This document shows, in pieces, positions 10,662-23,166 of a stretch of DNA of 64,000 nt. Made by a program: the position numbers and the translations under genes. The stretch covers positions 62,001 through 126,000 of the forward strand of contig WHUZ01000026.1 in NCBI GenBank assembly GCA_015179045.1, read 5' to 3'. The notes under the pieces are model-generated. The model was not told the origin of the DNA. It made no database searches and saw nothing but the letters and a program-made list of their open reading frames with translations. The stretch's first letter is position 1. Each line of letters starts with the position of its first letter. Origin of the DNA: Kalaharituber pfeilii (taxonomy: Eukaryota; Ascomycota; Pezizomycetes; Pezizales; Pezizaceae).

Positions 10662-13160
10662 TGTGTTTAAAAGCTGGAAAGGGGTCTGTTAATGGGGTGT
10701 TGTGCGGCAAGATGGTAAGACCTTCAACTGGAGTGTTCTTTCTAACTAATTTATGAAAAAGAGCTGCTTGGACCTTTGGACAGAGGTGCAAGCTTCAAGA
10801 AAGCCACGTAAGGTAAATTAGCACACTCAGGGTGCTCTCAGAGGCGAACGTTAGAGAAGGTAAATGCCAACGTATCCAGGCGGAGCGTCCAGCAGAATAG
10901 AGATAAGAGGAATGTAGAAGGCGGACTGCCTGGATGGAGGGTCTAATATATAGTTCCCTGGGGCAAGGACTGGGCAGGAAGCTCTCTCAGGGAGGGCGCA
11001 ATCGAATATACCAGTAGAGTAGGAAGGATTAAGGGATTACAGAGAGGTGGTGGGGAGGGATGGGGGGGGGGAGGGATGGGCACAGGATAGCGGGGGGCGA
11101 CGATCGAGTGTGTAGTAGACCACCATCACAACCACAAGCAACAGCCCGAGATTGGTCGAGATGTTCAACTGCAGCAAGCTCGCACTCGGTCACTTCTGCT
11201 AGCGACGCACCCCTCCCCACCAAAAGCTCAAGAAGCTCATCGGTCAGGAGGGCCGGGTCAGAGCCAACGGCAGCAGTTTCACGGCCTCTGTCGACTTATG
11301 CTTCGATGAGTGTCAGAGCTTGCCGGAACAATTAGCACAGAGCATTACAGCTCTGTCGTTTCTACGCGACGTAAGAAATGCGATCCAATTCCTGCTACAG
11401 TGGCAGCGGTTGCAAGCTACGAGCCAGCTGGCTTCGAGATATCGACCACTCGAGAAAGGTGGTGTCGTGAAATTGTGGGGAAACCACGCTAGTGCTCGAA
11501 GATAAGATGGCAGCACACAAGCCTCCTGTTTCTCATGCTAAATCGCAGAGTCAAGCCTCCAACAGGACAAGCAGAATTGCTTGGAGCTGCCCCAGGGCCC
11601 CACTAGGTTAGGTACACACCGCCGCCACCCCATGCACGCAGCTGCAGACGGGGCAAGCCAAGTCTTTCATCCCCCTGATCCCCCCACCCAGCAGCGTCAT
11701 GTACCTGCCCTGCACTGCAAACTCGCCGGCGTTCAATTTACTATCCTAGTGAGCTCAACATCGTGATAGCATTGTACTCTAGAGCTATTAGCTAATTCCG
11801 TGGCTTGTACTCTACATCGTGCTTTACACACAGCAGCCAGCGCACGTAAGAATTCTGCACTGTTCCAAGTGCGGGGAAGCCATCTAGGTTTAGGACCGCA
11901 AATGCTCGGGGAAAGGGCGGTTCCGCGTTGTTTTTGTCTCGGGAGCCAAAAATCGCTGTAACTCAAAGATGTCAAAGAACTTTTATTGTTTCAGGCATTC
12001 CTGTTTCTTGGTCCTGGGACTGGGGTCCTGTCTTGCCCTCAGGCAGATGCGCACGGCAGAGGGCCTGCAAAGGAGAGATCCCAATTGAGGAATTTCCGAC
12101 GAAAGGCTAGTTGAGGCAACTACTGCACCTAACTGGTCACAATTGATTTCAAATCCACATACCATCGATCCCTAACCACTCATTGCACTCAGCAATATAT
12201 TCACAATAAAGCATGTAAAAGAATCCCACATACGCATCCACATGTCCCAATGCACGTTGATATAAGCTAATACTCTGCTGTATAGTACTTCATCTGCAGC
12301 CCACATGTGTGCCTAGTGGTAAGTAGATTATCCATTGGTGCAAGTCCGGACAGAGTTCATCCTTCCGTTAAGCCTTTTGTCTGAAAAAGCAGAATGGAAA
12401 AGGCATACTGATAATTAGTCGGGGACGCACGTACCATGTCGATATCGACCTACGCTAAATTTTCACACAAAAGACCTAGATATGTACCTACTTGCACTTG
12501 TTTGGTATATTGCTATTGATATGTGCTAATAAGTTGTAATCTATCTATATACACTTAATTGATATTAATCGTTAGCTTTCTATGCCAATTGAGCGTTGAA
12601 TATTTACCCTGTTGTTAAAAGAGCAAAAAGGATTAAAATTCTTATTCATATATAAATGAAGAAGTCCCATGTCTGTCGGAAAAATTTACAAAGGCTGTTC
12701 ACGTGATCGCCGCAATTGTCCGAGTTGTTTTATGATATGTTTCCCCCCATGATATTCCTTATGGCAAAAGAATTTTCTGGCCTCATTGATTATAGAATAG
12801 ATGTGAAAAAGTTGAAACTGAGGTTGGTGCACTGGTGCCAATTTCCTACGCCATTGTACGTGTACCTGCTCAAGCCTGGGGAACGAGGGTAACAATTCTG
12901 CCAAGACAGCGTCAACAGATAGTGAGATCACCCACGTAGAGACCAATAAGCTTTGACTTTTTTCCAAGTCACTTATTGCCACCGGGGATACAAACTTGAA
13001 ATCCCGTCTTCCTGCTCATCAGGATGTCCTTCAAATGCGCTTCATTAAAGAACCTGTACAAGCGCTCAGTCTCAGCTCTTCTCAAGCTTCAGGATGAAGT
13101 CAGTGGCTGTTCACCCCAAAGCAAAATGACATCCAGTTTTGTAGTCAACTGGTGTGTATA
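10662..13160. other. Intergenic region left of the inverted-repeat element
   Basis: Contains the promoter side of the Ser-rich gene, a short G-rich run (TGGGGGGGGGA, about 11063-11073) and one GTACTCTAC 9-mer (11807-11815). From about 12180 it becomes AT-rich. Open frames reach only about 100 codons (12686-12982, minus) and are not recognisable. Confidence 0.5.
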
Positions 13161-13732
13161 CAGTGTAACCTTGTTGTAACGAAAACCAAAAATCTGGCAC
13201 TTTCTTTCGTTATAGCAAGGTTGCAGCTGAATTTAGAAACCCGAGACCCGAGCTCCAGCCGAATGATTTTCCTCCTTACGGAAATAACCGGAGTAGGAAA
13301 AACGAGAGTACAAAATCAAGAGTACAGAGGTATTGATAAAGTTCTATGCACATGTTATTGAACCAGAATTACCTACAAAGCCAAACCTTAAGTTTGGAAA
13401 GGCGGCAACTATGGAAAAAGAGGACTGGAGCTACAAAATCAAAAAGAAACTCTAGATGCAGTTCGAAAGCATTTCACAAATGAATCTGGTACAATCCAAG
13501 CGCTGACTGGTTATGCAATTGGGTGGTCCTTGATTAGTCATGAATTCCACTAGCCGTATTTCGTTATAGCTTTGTATGTAGACAGAATTAACTTTTGCTC
13601 AATCTAATTTTCGTTTGGTTATAATTTGGTGGATTTTCGTTATAGCAAGAGGTGTTTGAGTGCTAACTGAGTGACGACTCTGTGCAATATTCAGTATAGC
13701 GAGGTTTTCGCTATAACGAAAAGGTTACACTG
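13161..13732. mobile_element. 572-bp non-autonomous TIR transposon (MITE), Tc1/mariner-pogo-like
   Basis: The left end reads CAGTGTAACCTTGTTGTAAC and the right end, on the opposite strand, reads CAGTGTAACCTTTTCGTTAT. Both continue into a shared CGAAAACC, so the imperfect terminal inverted repeats are about 27-30 bp. The element is flanked by TA on both sides (13159-13160 and 13733-13734), the target duplication of Tc1/mariner/pogo transposases. Inside, the 11-mer TTCGTTATAGC occurs at about 13206, 13559 and 13636 in one orientation and again inverted in the right terminus. No transposase frame is present, so it must be mobilised in trans, if at all. Confidence 0.87.
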
Positions 13733-13734
13733 TA

Positions 13735-14235
13735 TGCATTCAACTGGATGATATACTGCTTAAGAAACAAAAACAAAAAACCCTATGGTCCGATTCGCCA
13801 GCATCCCATACTCCAAACACGAAGAAGAGAAACGCGACGCAAGATCTCCATCCACTCTCACCAAACCTGTCCTTCGGAATCCGAAGGCCATCACCAGCTA
13901 GACCCTAAAACAGAAACCACTAACCATGCAAAGAAAAGAAGAGATAAACAAAATATCAACATCAAAAGTGCGATCGCGCGTTCCAAATAAACGAATGGTA
14001 TCAAGTAGTGGTAGTAAAAGAGTGGATAGGGGTTTTCAGATAGGGAAGCCCTCCAAGCCACAGGCACTTTACGGTTCTTAATCACGGGACTTCCCTCTCT
14101 GGATTAAGAATTATGGATAGGACAAATAAAAGCAATCGTTGGCTAAGTCGGAAAATATCAAAAAATAACAAAAATAAGTGCCTCCAATTAGTTCACCTGA
14201 GTGAGGCGAGTTTTTGCAATGCAAGAAGTACGCCT
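13735..14235. other. Intergenic region between the element and the trehalose synthase gene
   Basis: The 3' flank of the minus-strand gene ending at 14236. AT-rich, with an 80-codon frame at 13748-13990 that is lysine-rich and not recognisable. Nothing else seen. Confidence 0.5.
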
Positions 14236-17200
14236 TTAAATGATATGCGTCGTTAGCACTGTATGATCCAATGAGGAAAGCATACGAAGTAATTCCTTAC
14301 CCGCAACACCTTGCGCCAAGGTAGCGCAGGCCTCTGTATTCCTCATTCCGACGCTTACTGTAGTAACGATTGGAATCTTATCTCGCTGTTCATTAGCCCA
14401 ACGGAAGATAACTTCATCATCTCTGTCATCACCAACGACGAGCAAGAAGTCAGGTAGAGCCTGCTCTTTATCCTCTGCGGCTTCCTGCAGGAATCCCATT
14501 ACTTTCATTGCTGCAGTGGCTTTGTTGCATTCAGCAGATTCAACAGTCACGGCCCCATCAACTGGAACAGCACGGATGCCTTGGTTTTCGAATCGATCAT
14601 TTACATCGTTTGCGCATTCCGCTGCCTGACGGGCTGCAGTGGCCATATCCTCAGCATTGCGGTAATGGAAAAGGCAAGAGCAATGGCGCGATTCAATGTA
14701 TGTTCCTGGCGTCCGCTCCACATAGTATTTCAGTATATCCAGCACTTGGTTTTTCCATTTAACGCATTCGGATTCTGAACGCGCTGCTCGAATCCATTTG
14801 GATTTCTCGAATGGGCGAATGAAGCAGCCTGTCTCTGCAATCAATCCAACACCCGGGACCCGACGGAACAAGCGTTCCAGTTCCTATGGTATGGGTTAGC
14901 ATTCGTACAACATATGGGGTAATGGTTGACTACCTCTGGGGTTCTGTTGCTCATAACGTAAACAATGTTTCTCTTGTCGGATAATAAGTCGTTCAGTGTA
15001 TCAATAGTGCGTTGCGGATTAGTCATAATGACATTTGTCGGTGCACCCCATGATGCAAGAGTACCCTCGTAATCCAAGATAAGCAGCCTCTTCTTCGAAT
15101 TTACATAGTCCTCTCCTAACTTCTTAGATGATAGCCTGGGAATTGTGCTCAATCCTCTTCGCTGTTGCTCTTCATATGCAGCATCCCATTGTTTGATGAA
15201 GCTAGCAACCCAGTGAGAAGCGGTGTGATGAGTGGTAGCACTGTACAATTTCTCCCAGCGTCGCTTTTTCTCTTCCTCTGACATCTCTAGGGCCTTTTGG
15301 AAAGCCTCTGCGCATTGCCTGTTGTTCCATGGATTTACCGAGATCTGAGCACCTTCAAAAATTGAAGCGCTGCCAGTAAATTCCGACAGGATGAGTGGAC
15401 TGTGTTTCTCGCCTTGGAAGTACACAAATTCGTGCGATGTTAGGTTCATGCCCTCCCGTAAGCTTGTGATAACAAGCGCATCCGCTATTGTCAACAGAGC
15501 AATATACTGTGAGAAGGATATGTCTTGATGTAGAAAAACCACTGGACTATGAGCAAGATTCGCATGGGAAGAATTGATCCGAGTCACGATATCCGAAACT
15601 TGATTCTGTAAATCCGAATTTTCGGTTGTTGAAAGAGCAACTTGAATAAGGACAACCTATGCCAAATTAGAATCGGGCTCTGTATATCCTGCAGGGGTAT
15701 TAATACCTTTCCATCCCACTCTGGATGCTTATCAAGGAACTGCTCGAAAGCAAGCAGCTTCTGACGTACTCCTCGAACATGGTCAAGCTGAGTCCGGCTT
15801 CACGTTAGCAAACTATCGACATAATTACCAATAAAAGGCGTGATATACCTTATCACGAGCCACAATCAATTTCTTCCCACGATATCTCTCTGCAATAATC
15901 TTAATCCACTCCTCAACTGCTGGGTCCTTCCTTCTGACATCCAGAGACACAGGATCAATACCAATAGGCAGACTAGTAACATGTATGAATCGATCTTCTA
16001 GTTGAATGCCATTTGGTGTGGCTTCAACGTAGAGCAATCTGCTGCAAGTTTGTAGGAAATGTCTGGTATACTCCGGAGTTTGGAACCCTATCAAGCAAGA
16101 GCCGAGAATTCCTTCAAGAAGCTGCTTGCGGACAGCTAAGCAACGGAACACCTCGGATGATGGGAAAGCAACATGGAGGAAGAATCCAATCTTTGCATCC
16201 GGTATCTTATCCCGGATCATTTTAGGGACAAGGAGCAAATGGTAGTCATGTACCCAAATCATGTCACCACGCTTGTAATCGCGGATGATGGTATCAGCGA
16301 ATTCCTGGTTCAACGCAACATAGTAGCACCATGAATGGTCTTCGTATGCCCTGATTAACTTGTAAGTAGAAACGCAGATACGAGTGACGTATTTACTTAC
16401 TTTGACCGAGGATGGTCTGGGATCTGATTATGGAATACTCTAAAGGCAGGATACTTAGCATTACCTGAAAACCACAATGACATTATTGTACTTACGGCCA
16501 AAGCATCTATTGAACGCATACGCACATGTAAGTTAGCAGCTGTTTTAGATGATACCTTGGTTCACCATGGTTGAGGTACCTCTTTGCAGTAATGTGCATA
16601 ATGCCCTTCAAAGTCTGCGTCTTTACAGTAAACCACTAGGGAATCATAGTCATCCCGCAACTTCACATCTATCTCTGCTTTGAGTGCCTCTCCAAGATGG
16701 TCTGTAGGAATACCTAACGTTCCAACCCATGTCCTGTTTTCAAGCACACCGGCATCTAAAGCTGCAGATACGGCATTCTTAAGACCGCCATTTCCTTGGT
16801 CGCATGGCTCAATGAACCAGGAGGCACCTTTCATCATTCCTGATTGCTCGGAAGACCGCCTTCTTGAGGTCCGCCTCGTATTGCGATTGGACATTGAGGC
16901 TCGTGGCGGGGATGTAGGAGTCGAAGTCGAATTCGAGCGGCTCGGCTGAGAACTATCTGTATCCTCCTCTTCTTCGGCAATGTCTCCATTTGGGCGGGGC
17001 TGAAAAAAGAAATTGCCATCGTCTTGAACGACGGGAGCTGGTGGCGTCTTTGGAGGGGTGACCAGAACACTCCGGTTCAAGGTGGTCAATAGATTGGGAA
17101 TTGGTGCTGTAACATCAAAGGATTCATTCTTGGAGAAATTGAGGTCTTTGTTCCTTTCTCGTTTCTGTAGAATAAAACCAACAGTATAAGGAAGATGTCT

Positions 17201-17313
17201 AGACATGGCTTGTCAGCTTGCACAGCCAGCGGAGCAGTGAGAATATGGAGAGAGATGGGCAGCGGGAAAGGTGGATGCATCAAGACATACAATGACGCTA
17301 CGAACGTAGTCAT
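14236..17313 (-). CDS. Trehalose-6-phosphate synthase complex regulatory subunit (Tps3/Tsl1-type), 8 exons
   Basis: Predicted 881 residues. Exons: 17313-17291, 17198-16580, 16506-16496 (11 nt), 16439-16401, 16350-15849, 15787-15707, 15656-14934 and 14883-14236; introns are 50-92 nt. After MTTFVASLHLPYTVGF and a Ser/Arg-rich segment comes a glycosyltransferase family 20 domain (about residues 130-570) with GDMIWVHDYHLLLVP, FLHVAFPSSEVFRC and EGMNLTSHEFVY. A trehalose-phosphatase-like HAD domain follows (LLILDYEGTLASW onwards). The HAD motif is D-Y-E-G-T instead of DxDxT, and the later part diverges from Tps2. That is the pattern of the non-catalytic subunits that stabilise the Tps1/Tps2 complex in the cytosol. 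CCCCT boxes (candidate stress-response elements) at 17529-17533 and 17591-17595 lie upstream. Confidence 0.9.
16496..16506 (-). other. 11-nt microexon in the trehalose synthase subunit gene
   Basis: Sense sequence ATGCTTTGGCC, coding MLWP together with the next exon. It is flanked by a 73-nt intron (16507-16579, GTACCT to CAATAG) and a 56-nt intron (16440-16495, GTAAGT to CTTTAG). Only this path gives the GT20 sequence HYCKE-MLWPVFHNQIPDHPRS. Reading through instead runs into stops. Confidence 0.8.
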
Positions 17314-20300
17314 CTTGCTGGTGTTGGGCCGTGTTATTGTTAGAGTTCTGCGGGAAGGGCAGCGTCTAGATGGAGGTCAGCTTTTGAGACAGGCTCACTG
17401 AAAGATACGGGAGAGATCGGGCTTATAAGTACCAGCCGAGATAATGGCAGGGGTCCTGGCAGCTGCTGTGACGAGGGAAGGGTCGGAGGATTTAGCACGG
17501 TTGTTTCTTATTCTTCCTTTTTTTTTTTCCCCTTCCCTTTTTTCCCTTCTTTCCATGAAATTTAATCATATGCAGGCCCGATGCCGCATTCCCCTACTAC
17601 TTGATTATGCTCTCTCGCGGGGGTGTCCTCGCAGACGTCCACTACAGCAGTCTCCATTTTGCGCTGTACACTCTAGCTAAACATTAGCTTTCCTCATCCT
17701 CTCAACTAACGAAGGCGGCCAAGGAACAGTCGACAGCATGGCTTATTGGGTCACAGCCTCCCGTAGATCATTGGGCTGTAGAGGAAAAGCCCTCAAAACG
17801 CATTCTTGACGTAGTGGTTTATCATCACGTCGACTGCACAATCCCTGCCGATAAGCCAACACCATTTGCTTCTCAGTTCCGCTCTTCCAGTGCTCCAAAT
17901 ACGGCCTCCTCGCAATGGGCTGCAAGGATACTGGTACCGAACGTAGGCACGTCTCTGGTTTGTGCGGTAAACTGAGAACGGACTAAATACTAAACTAGAG
18001 AGGTACCTTAAAGCAGTGTTCATGCTTGCGATACAAATCAAGCCTTGACTAAGTCTTAGCAATGCAAGAAGATATGGTATCGGGGCATGCGCTCGTGAGG
18101 GAAGCCAATCAGGGTTTGTGGCCTGGAATGATGGGAAACCTGCTATGCACTGCACACAACAGAGCTTTTCATCGTAGCACTTGAATTTGAGTAAGATCGC
18201 AGAGGGGTGGAGATCTGTGTGTCCGATGTTAAAATTAAGGGAGAAGAAGAATTGACAAATTGTCTTCTGCTGTTAACACTAGTGCATACTTACAAGTACA
18301 TACCCGAGAAACTCGAATCGAGATTTACCACTCTCTGTAGTGCTGACTGCAATCTACATTTACTAGGATCTTGCACAGGGCAAACGCATGAGTGCCAAAT
18401 TGAGTTGGATTCGGGATGCTAGCAAGCATATGCTCAGGTGGATTATTCTCAGTTCCTTCCTCCAAGACACATCATATTACTAGTACTGTTTAGCACAGAC
18501 AGGAAAGCACCATCTTCCATGCTACTCCTATTGCACGAATTCACAAACAATGAACTAGAGTTTAGGAAATGAATTAATGTATCAATATAAGATCTAGTCA
18601 CAGTACTCCGAGCGTGCACGCTTCCCACAAAAATGGATACATATGTTAAATGTGGATACTATGGTTATCTACAGAAAGTGCTTAATTTCATATATTGATA
18701 CCGATTGACGAGAAAAATGCTTACCGCACAGAGCCCAGATCACTAATGGCGGACATCGAAATGTCAGCAGCTCAGTCGCGGAGACATGCGGTATTTTCAA
18801 CTGTGAAACTGGGCGTGTGATAGTATAGCACTTGTTGAAACCTTTTCCCTTCATACTTAGCTCATTATCTGTCACTTCCGCATTGAAACATCCATTTCAA
18901 ACAACGAGAAAGGTTTTTTTCGTTTTTTTTTTTTTCTTCCTTTTTTTCTTTTTTCTTTATAATTTATAACAGGCGGCAGAACATAGTTCAGACCGGATAA
19001 TTACTCCATAATCCCGACGTGCTCATAAAATAACGCATAAAGTCAGTAAAGAGCGAAATGTGTGACCCAGACGGCTTCATATGCAGTCAAAGTAGACAAT
19101 TGGGTATTTGTTTAGTGCGCTTATGCCTTATTGACTAATTATGCTCACGACATCTATTGAGCATGATTTATGCATGAGATGCTATTGGGCGATCCCGCCG
19201 ATTGCAGTGATCATGGGAGTAGGGATATGCTGGTAAGATGGGTTCCAATGCTATTCTACTTTTTTGCTCTACATCCCTCTTCAATTTTCATTTGCAAAGA
19301 GACGGGAACCGGGTGGTGGAAATCAAACTGCCGGGTTTTGATAGTTGCGTAGAACGTACTGGAAGGACAATGTGGCTGGGCGCGCGAGATTCTAGGGGGT
19401 GACGTTATTATTTATCAATAGGAAAAGCTTGGGTAGTTGTGCTAGAACGGAAACACGATAAATAAGCCCAATAATATGAAGTTGATGATCTATTACCTAG
19501 TTCTAGTTAACTCCTCCAAATTATTGGAGACCTGTGATAGGAATCTCGGAATTTCCTCCACTTACTCCCTTTGTACTAGAACATAAACAGCTCGAATCGA
19601 GGCGGGTGATCTTCCAGTAGCCTGGTTGTTGCTGCCTCCCAGCAAGCATAAAGTGGTCTGGCTTGGCAAAGAAGCCTATACAAAAACTGCCTAGTCTTTA
19701 TTGCCATTTTTGAAGTTGGTTGCCTTTTCAGGTAATATCCTGCTCCAAACCAAATCCTGTGCACTGCTGAGTCTGCTGGAGAGAGGAATGGGGGCGGACA
19801 TGCCAACGACAGGCCTGAGAAGTGTAGGCATGCCAAAAGCCGGATAGTCAAAGCCTACACCCACAATGACCATATGAGGGGTAAAAATGTCGTATAATTT
19901 ATGAATAAATGTAATTTATAATTTATAAATAAATAGACGCATAGAAAGAGGATGCCCTATACGAAGCTCTGGCAGAAGGTTACACCTTCTCTAGCACAAA
20001 TCACCACCGTACTTGTTAATAAACTTCTGTTATCAACAGTAGTGGCGTGAACAGCGATGTGGAAGCCTAGACTAGCTAGAGTAGAGTGAATTCAGGCATG
20101 GAGCTTGGGCAGTGTTGTGTTGCCTTTTTCCCGACCTACCCTGCTAGCACTTATGTAATATGCAGTCTATACACAACGAAATGCAACTATTCAAGTCTCC
20201 ATATCTTGTCATGGATATTCAAATGGCATAGCTGATGCAGTCTCAAATATAGCTGACGTACATTTGATCACACAAATACATTTTGACAATTCAAATTATC

Positions 20301-23166
20301 CCCCTCGACGGGAACAAACAATTAGTTGGACTTGACCAGACTCGGAATAGACTGACAAAGGCTCATCTGCCGTCGCTTAGCTTGCGTGAGCTAGTAGGAG
20401 CAGAGTATGTATAGACGGAGTTGTCATTTCCACAAAGCTTGAATCTCTCAACTGCCGACTCTTACTGTCACCAGTAATGAGCAGCCATCTTAAAATAGAT
20501 TCATACTCCAAAGCTACTAGTAGCAAGAATTGAGAATTGAAATTATAAATCTCCACATGGGTCCTTTCTGAAATCACCAGACTGAATAGCGCACACGGAT
20601 ACAAGCAGCAGACTATCCCCACTGTTGCACTTGTTCATGGTCATCTCGCAGAGAGACGAAATGGAAAGTACGGAAAAATATGGGTAGTGTGAATGCACTC
20701 GGAAATGAGATCAAGGCGACCAGCGTCATTGATGATTTCTGTCATACAAAATTCGTGGTTGTCAATTCAAGACTGGTTGTTGGTCTCGGCATGCGGCAAC
20801 CAGCGTTAAACTCTAGATACCATAATCCCATTACGTCCCATTCCCTGGAAGAGAAGCGAAAGCTACCTACGATAACACTCTCAAGATTTTAGCACTTGCT
20901 CTAGCTAACTCCGTGGTGCCGGAAGTTAAAAGCGGACATATCCACCCACCAAAATTTTCCAACCCGATCAGCTCCACCAAATCAACTCTGATTTCAATGA
21001 TTATAAGATAAGATTTGTTCCTTTTCAAGTGCTGAACAAATATTTTTAATTTGAGAAGAGCCTTATGTTACATATTGGGGCAAACTGCCAAGCGGCTGAA
21101 ATGCCAAGGCAAAAAGTGCCTATTTAAGTTAGATCGCAAAACACTTAGTCTAAATTTGGCCTAACACTAGCCAAAGAAGATTAATGATCGGCAGCAAGAG
21201 ATGTTACGCTCTTAACTTCCGGCACCATAAGCCGGAGTAAGTGGTAAGGTCCGGGAAGCCTCGCTGCGTCAGTGCGTCAGTGTTAGCTTATGATTGTGAA
21301 GATTACTATGTATGATATGTAGGTAATATAGAAAAAGTCGGTTTAGTCAGTTCAAGTTTATCAATTGAACTTGAATAATGAACTACCCCTGGTGTGAAGT
21401 TGGCGCTGAAGTGTAAGCTTTGGATATTACGGCTTTCAGGGTACAGTTCGACATGGGAGTCTGATATACAGCGCCATTGGATTATTGATTATAATCACGG
21501 CCGCAGTTTATGGAATAATACAGTTGAAATTGAAGGGGGAGGTCGAGTGGTTACATCAACGGGTTTTGCAGGGGTACAAATGCTCCAGTTCATTCAGCAG
21601 CCAATAATATAGTCTGCTATTAGCTGTGGCATGTGATAAAGATCAAGCCCCAAGAGTTTCATACCAGCATGGCGGTTGACAGTGTCCGCAGTCCTACGGC
21701 GTTTGCAGGCCATGTCTGTTGCAACCGTACGCGTGCCGAAGTCATAGGCCTTTATCAATTGGGAAGGATTTTCAGGTAGCAGTGGACTCTAAACAATGAG
21801 ATTGTCGGAGTTGCACAAGTACTCGGTATCAAGGGTAAGTCTTCAGAAGCGCGAAAAGTTGCATACATTGTGATAGGGATCGTTGCTAGGGCAGTTCAGC
21901 TGTTTGTTATGTAATACAGCACTTGTTATCTACAGGGTTCCATAGTTACACACTTCAATGTTTGTTTTCAATCAGCCAGCACAACTCTTTTTTCCCAATC
22001 ACAGTGTCGAATCACCCACTGAAGCCTCATACAATAGCGAAATGGAAACCCGAGCTCGGCATGCAAAATTTCAGTATAAAATTCACAATCGAGAAACTAC
22101 TCTAGTTGAGCACATCTGAATTATTAATATACACAACAAATGCGCAAATGAAGTGGAAAAGCCTCAAGAAGAGTGGGATAAAAGAATAAAAGAATGCCTC
22201 ATACCATTAGTTAGAAGTGTGCAAGATTGGCTTCGCGTTTGGGCAGCCAGGCTGTAGTTATGCAAATTATGCAATGCTTTGTTGACTTGAATGCAATTAA
22301 AAAAATACGTGTGTCGTACTTTTGTGTGTAAATCCCATACAAAAGTTCTGAAGACTTTTCGACAAAAAGTCATACCTACTTCACTTTTGACCCCTTGTCC
22401 GGTGGCGCACATTAATGCATGCATAACGCTTCTGAGTATTTTCCCCTACCCCCGAGTACAAGGAATTGTCAGGTAACATGCTGATAGGAAGCTGGGGTAT
22501 TTCACCTTGCGAGTTGAGGATTTTGATCTATCTGGAATCAACTACCCATTCAATCCACTACAACTCTGCCTATGATAGACTGCCATTGCAGAGAGTTGAA
22601 CAAGCGAACTTCTCCATAGTGTCTGCCAGTTGGCTCCATCTGTGAATTTGGGCGCGAGGCCAGGTGTATTATTCCCGCTTTGAGGAGACAGTTTCTGATA
22701 GGATATTTGGCTTTCCAAATGATTGGTCTCGCAGCAGGTGGCTTCTTAACGGCCCCTCCGCAGCGGCAGCCAGCCCCTGGACTCGCCCGCCGTCACTTAA
22801 CCAAGCCCTCCCTGCAGACCCTCTTGGCCTTTGTTCCCACGGAGGAGTGACAGATCTCAACCCAATGCAATAGTAGGGAGTGCCTGAACCTGACTCTCCT
22901 CCAACTTTCGAAGGATCATCTCCCGCAATCTCACAAAGGTAGCTCGAACAATTCAAGGTATACAATCTAGCCTTTTAGCCTTTGATCATGCAATCATATT
23001 GCATCATACACCTTGCCAATACAAACTGCATCCACTGCTTTCTAGCTATGGTAGCTAACCAATCTCTTTGTATCAAGTGAAATCCATATTCCCTAATTCG
23101 TCTCGGAGTCCTTGTTGGCCGCGCTCTATTCCTGCTGCCTGCAGCACTCAGTTTTGAATTGCAATC
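17314..23166. other. Long gene-poor region
   Basis: The first 350 bases hold a polypyrimidine tract (17517-17560 on the plus strand) and are probably the promoter of the trehalose synthase subunit gene. The rest is AT-rich DNA with many short frames (up to 120 codons at 17793-18155, minus) but no recognisable protein, RNA gene or complete element. A T-rich run lies at 18916-18960, and short AT repeats (ATTTATAA units) at 19890-19935. Small direct duplications such as GTGCGTCAGT near 21270 look incidental. Confidence 0.5.
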
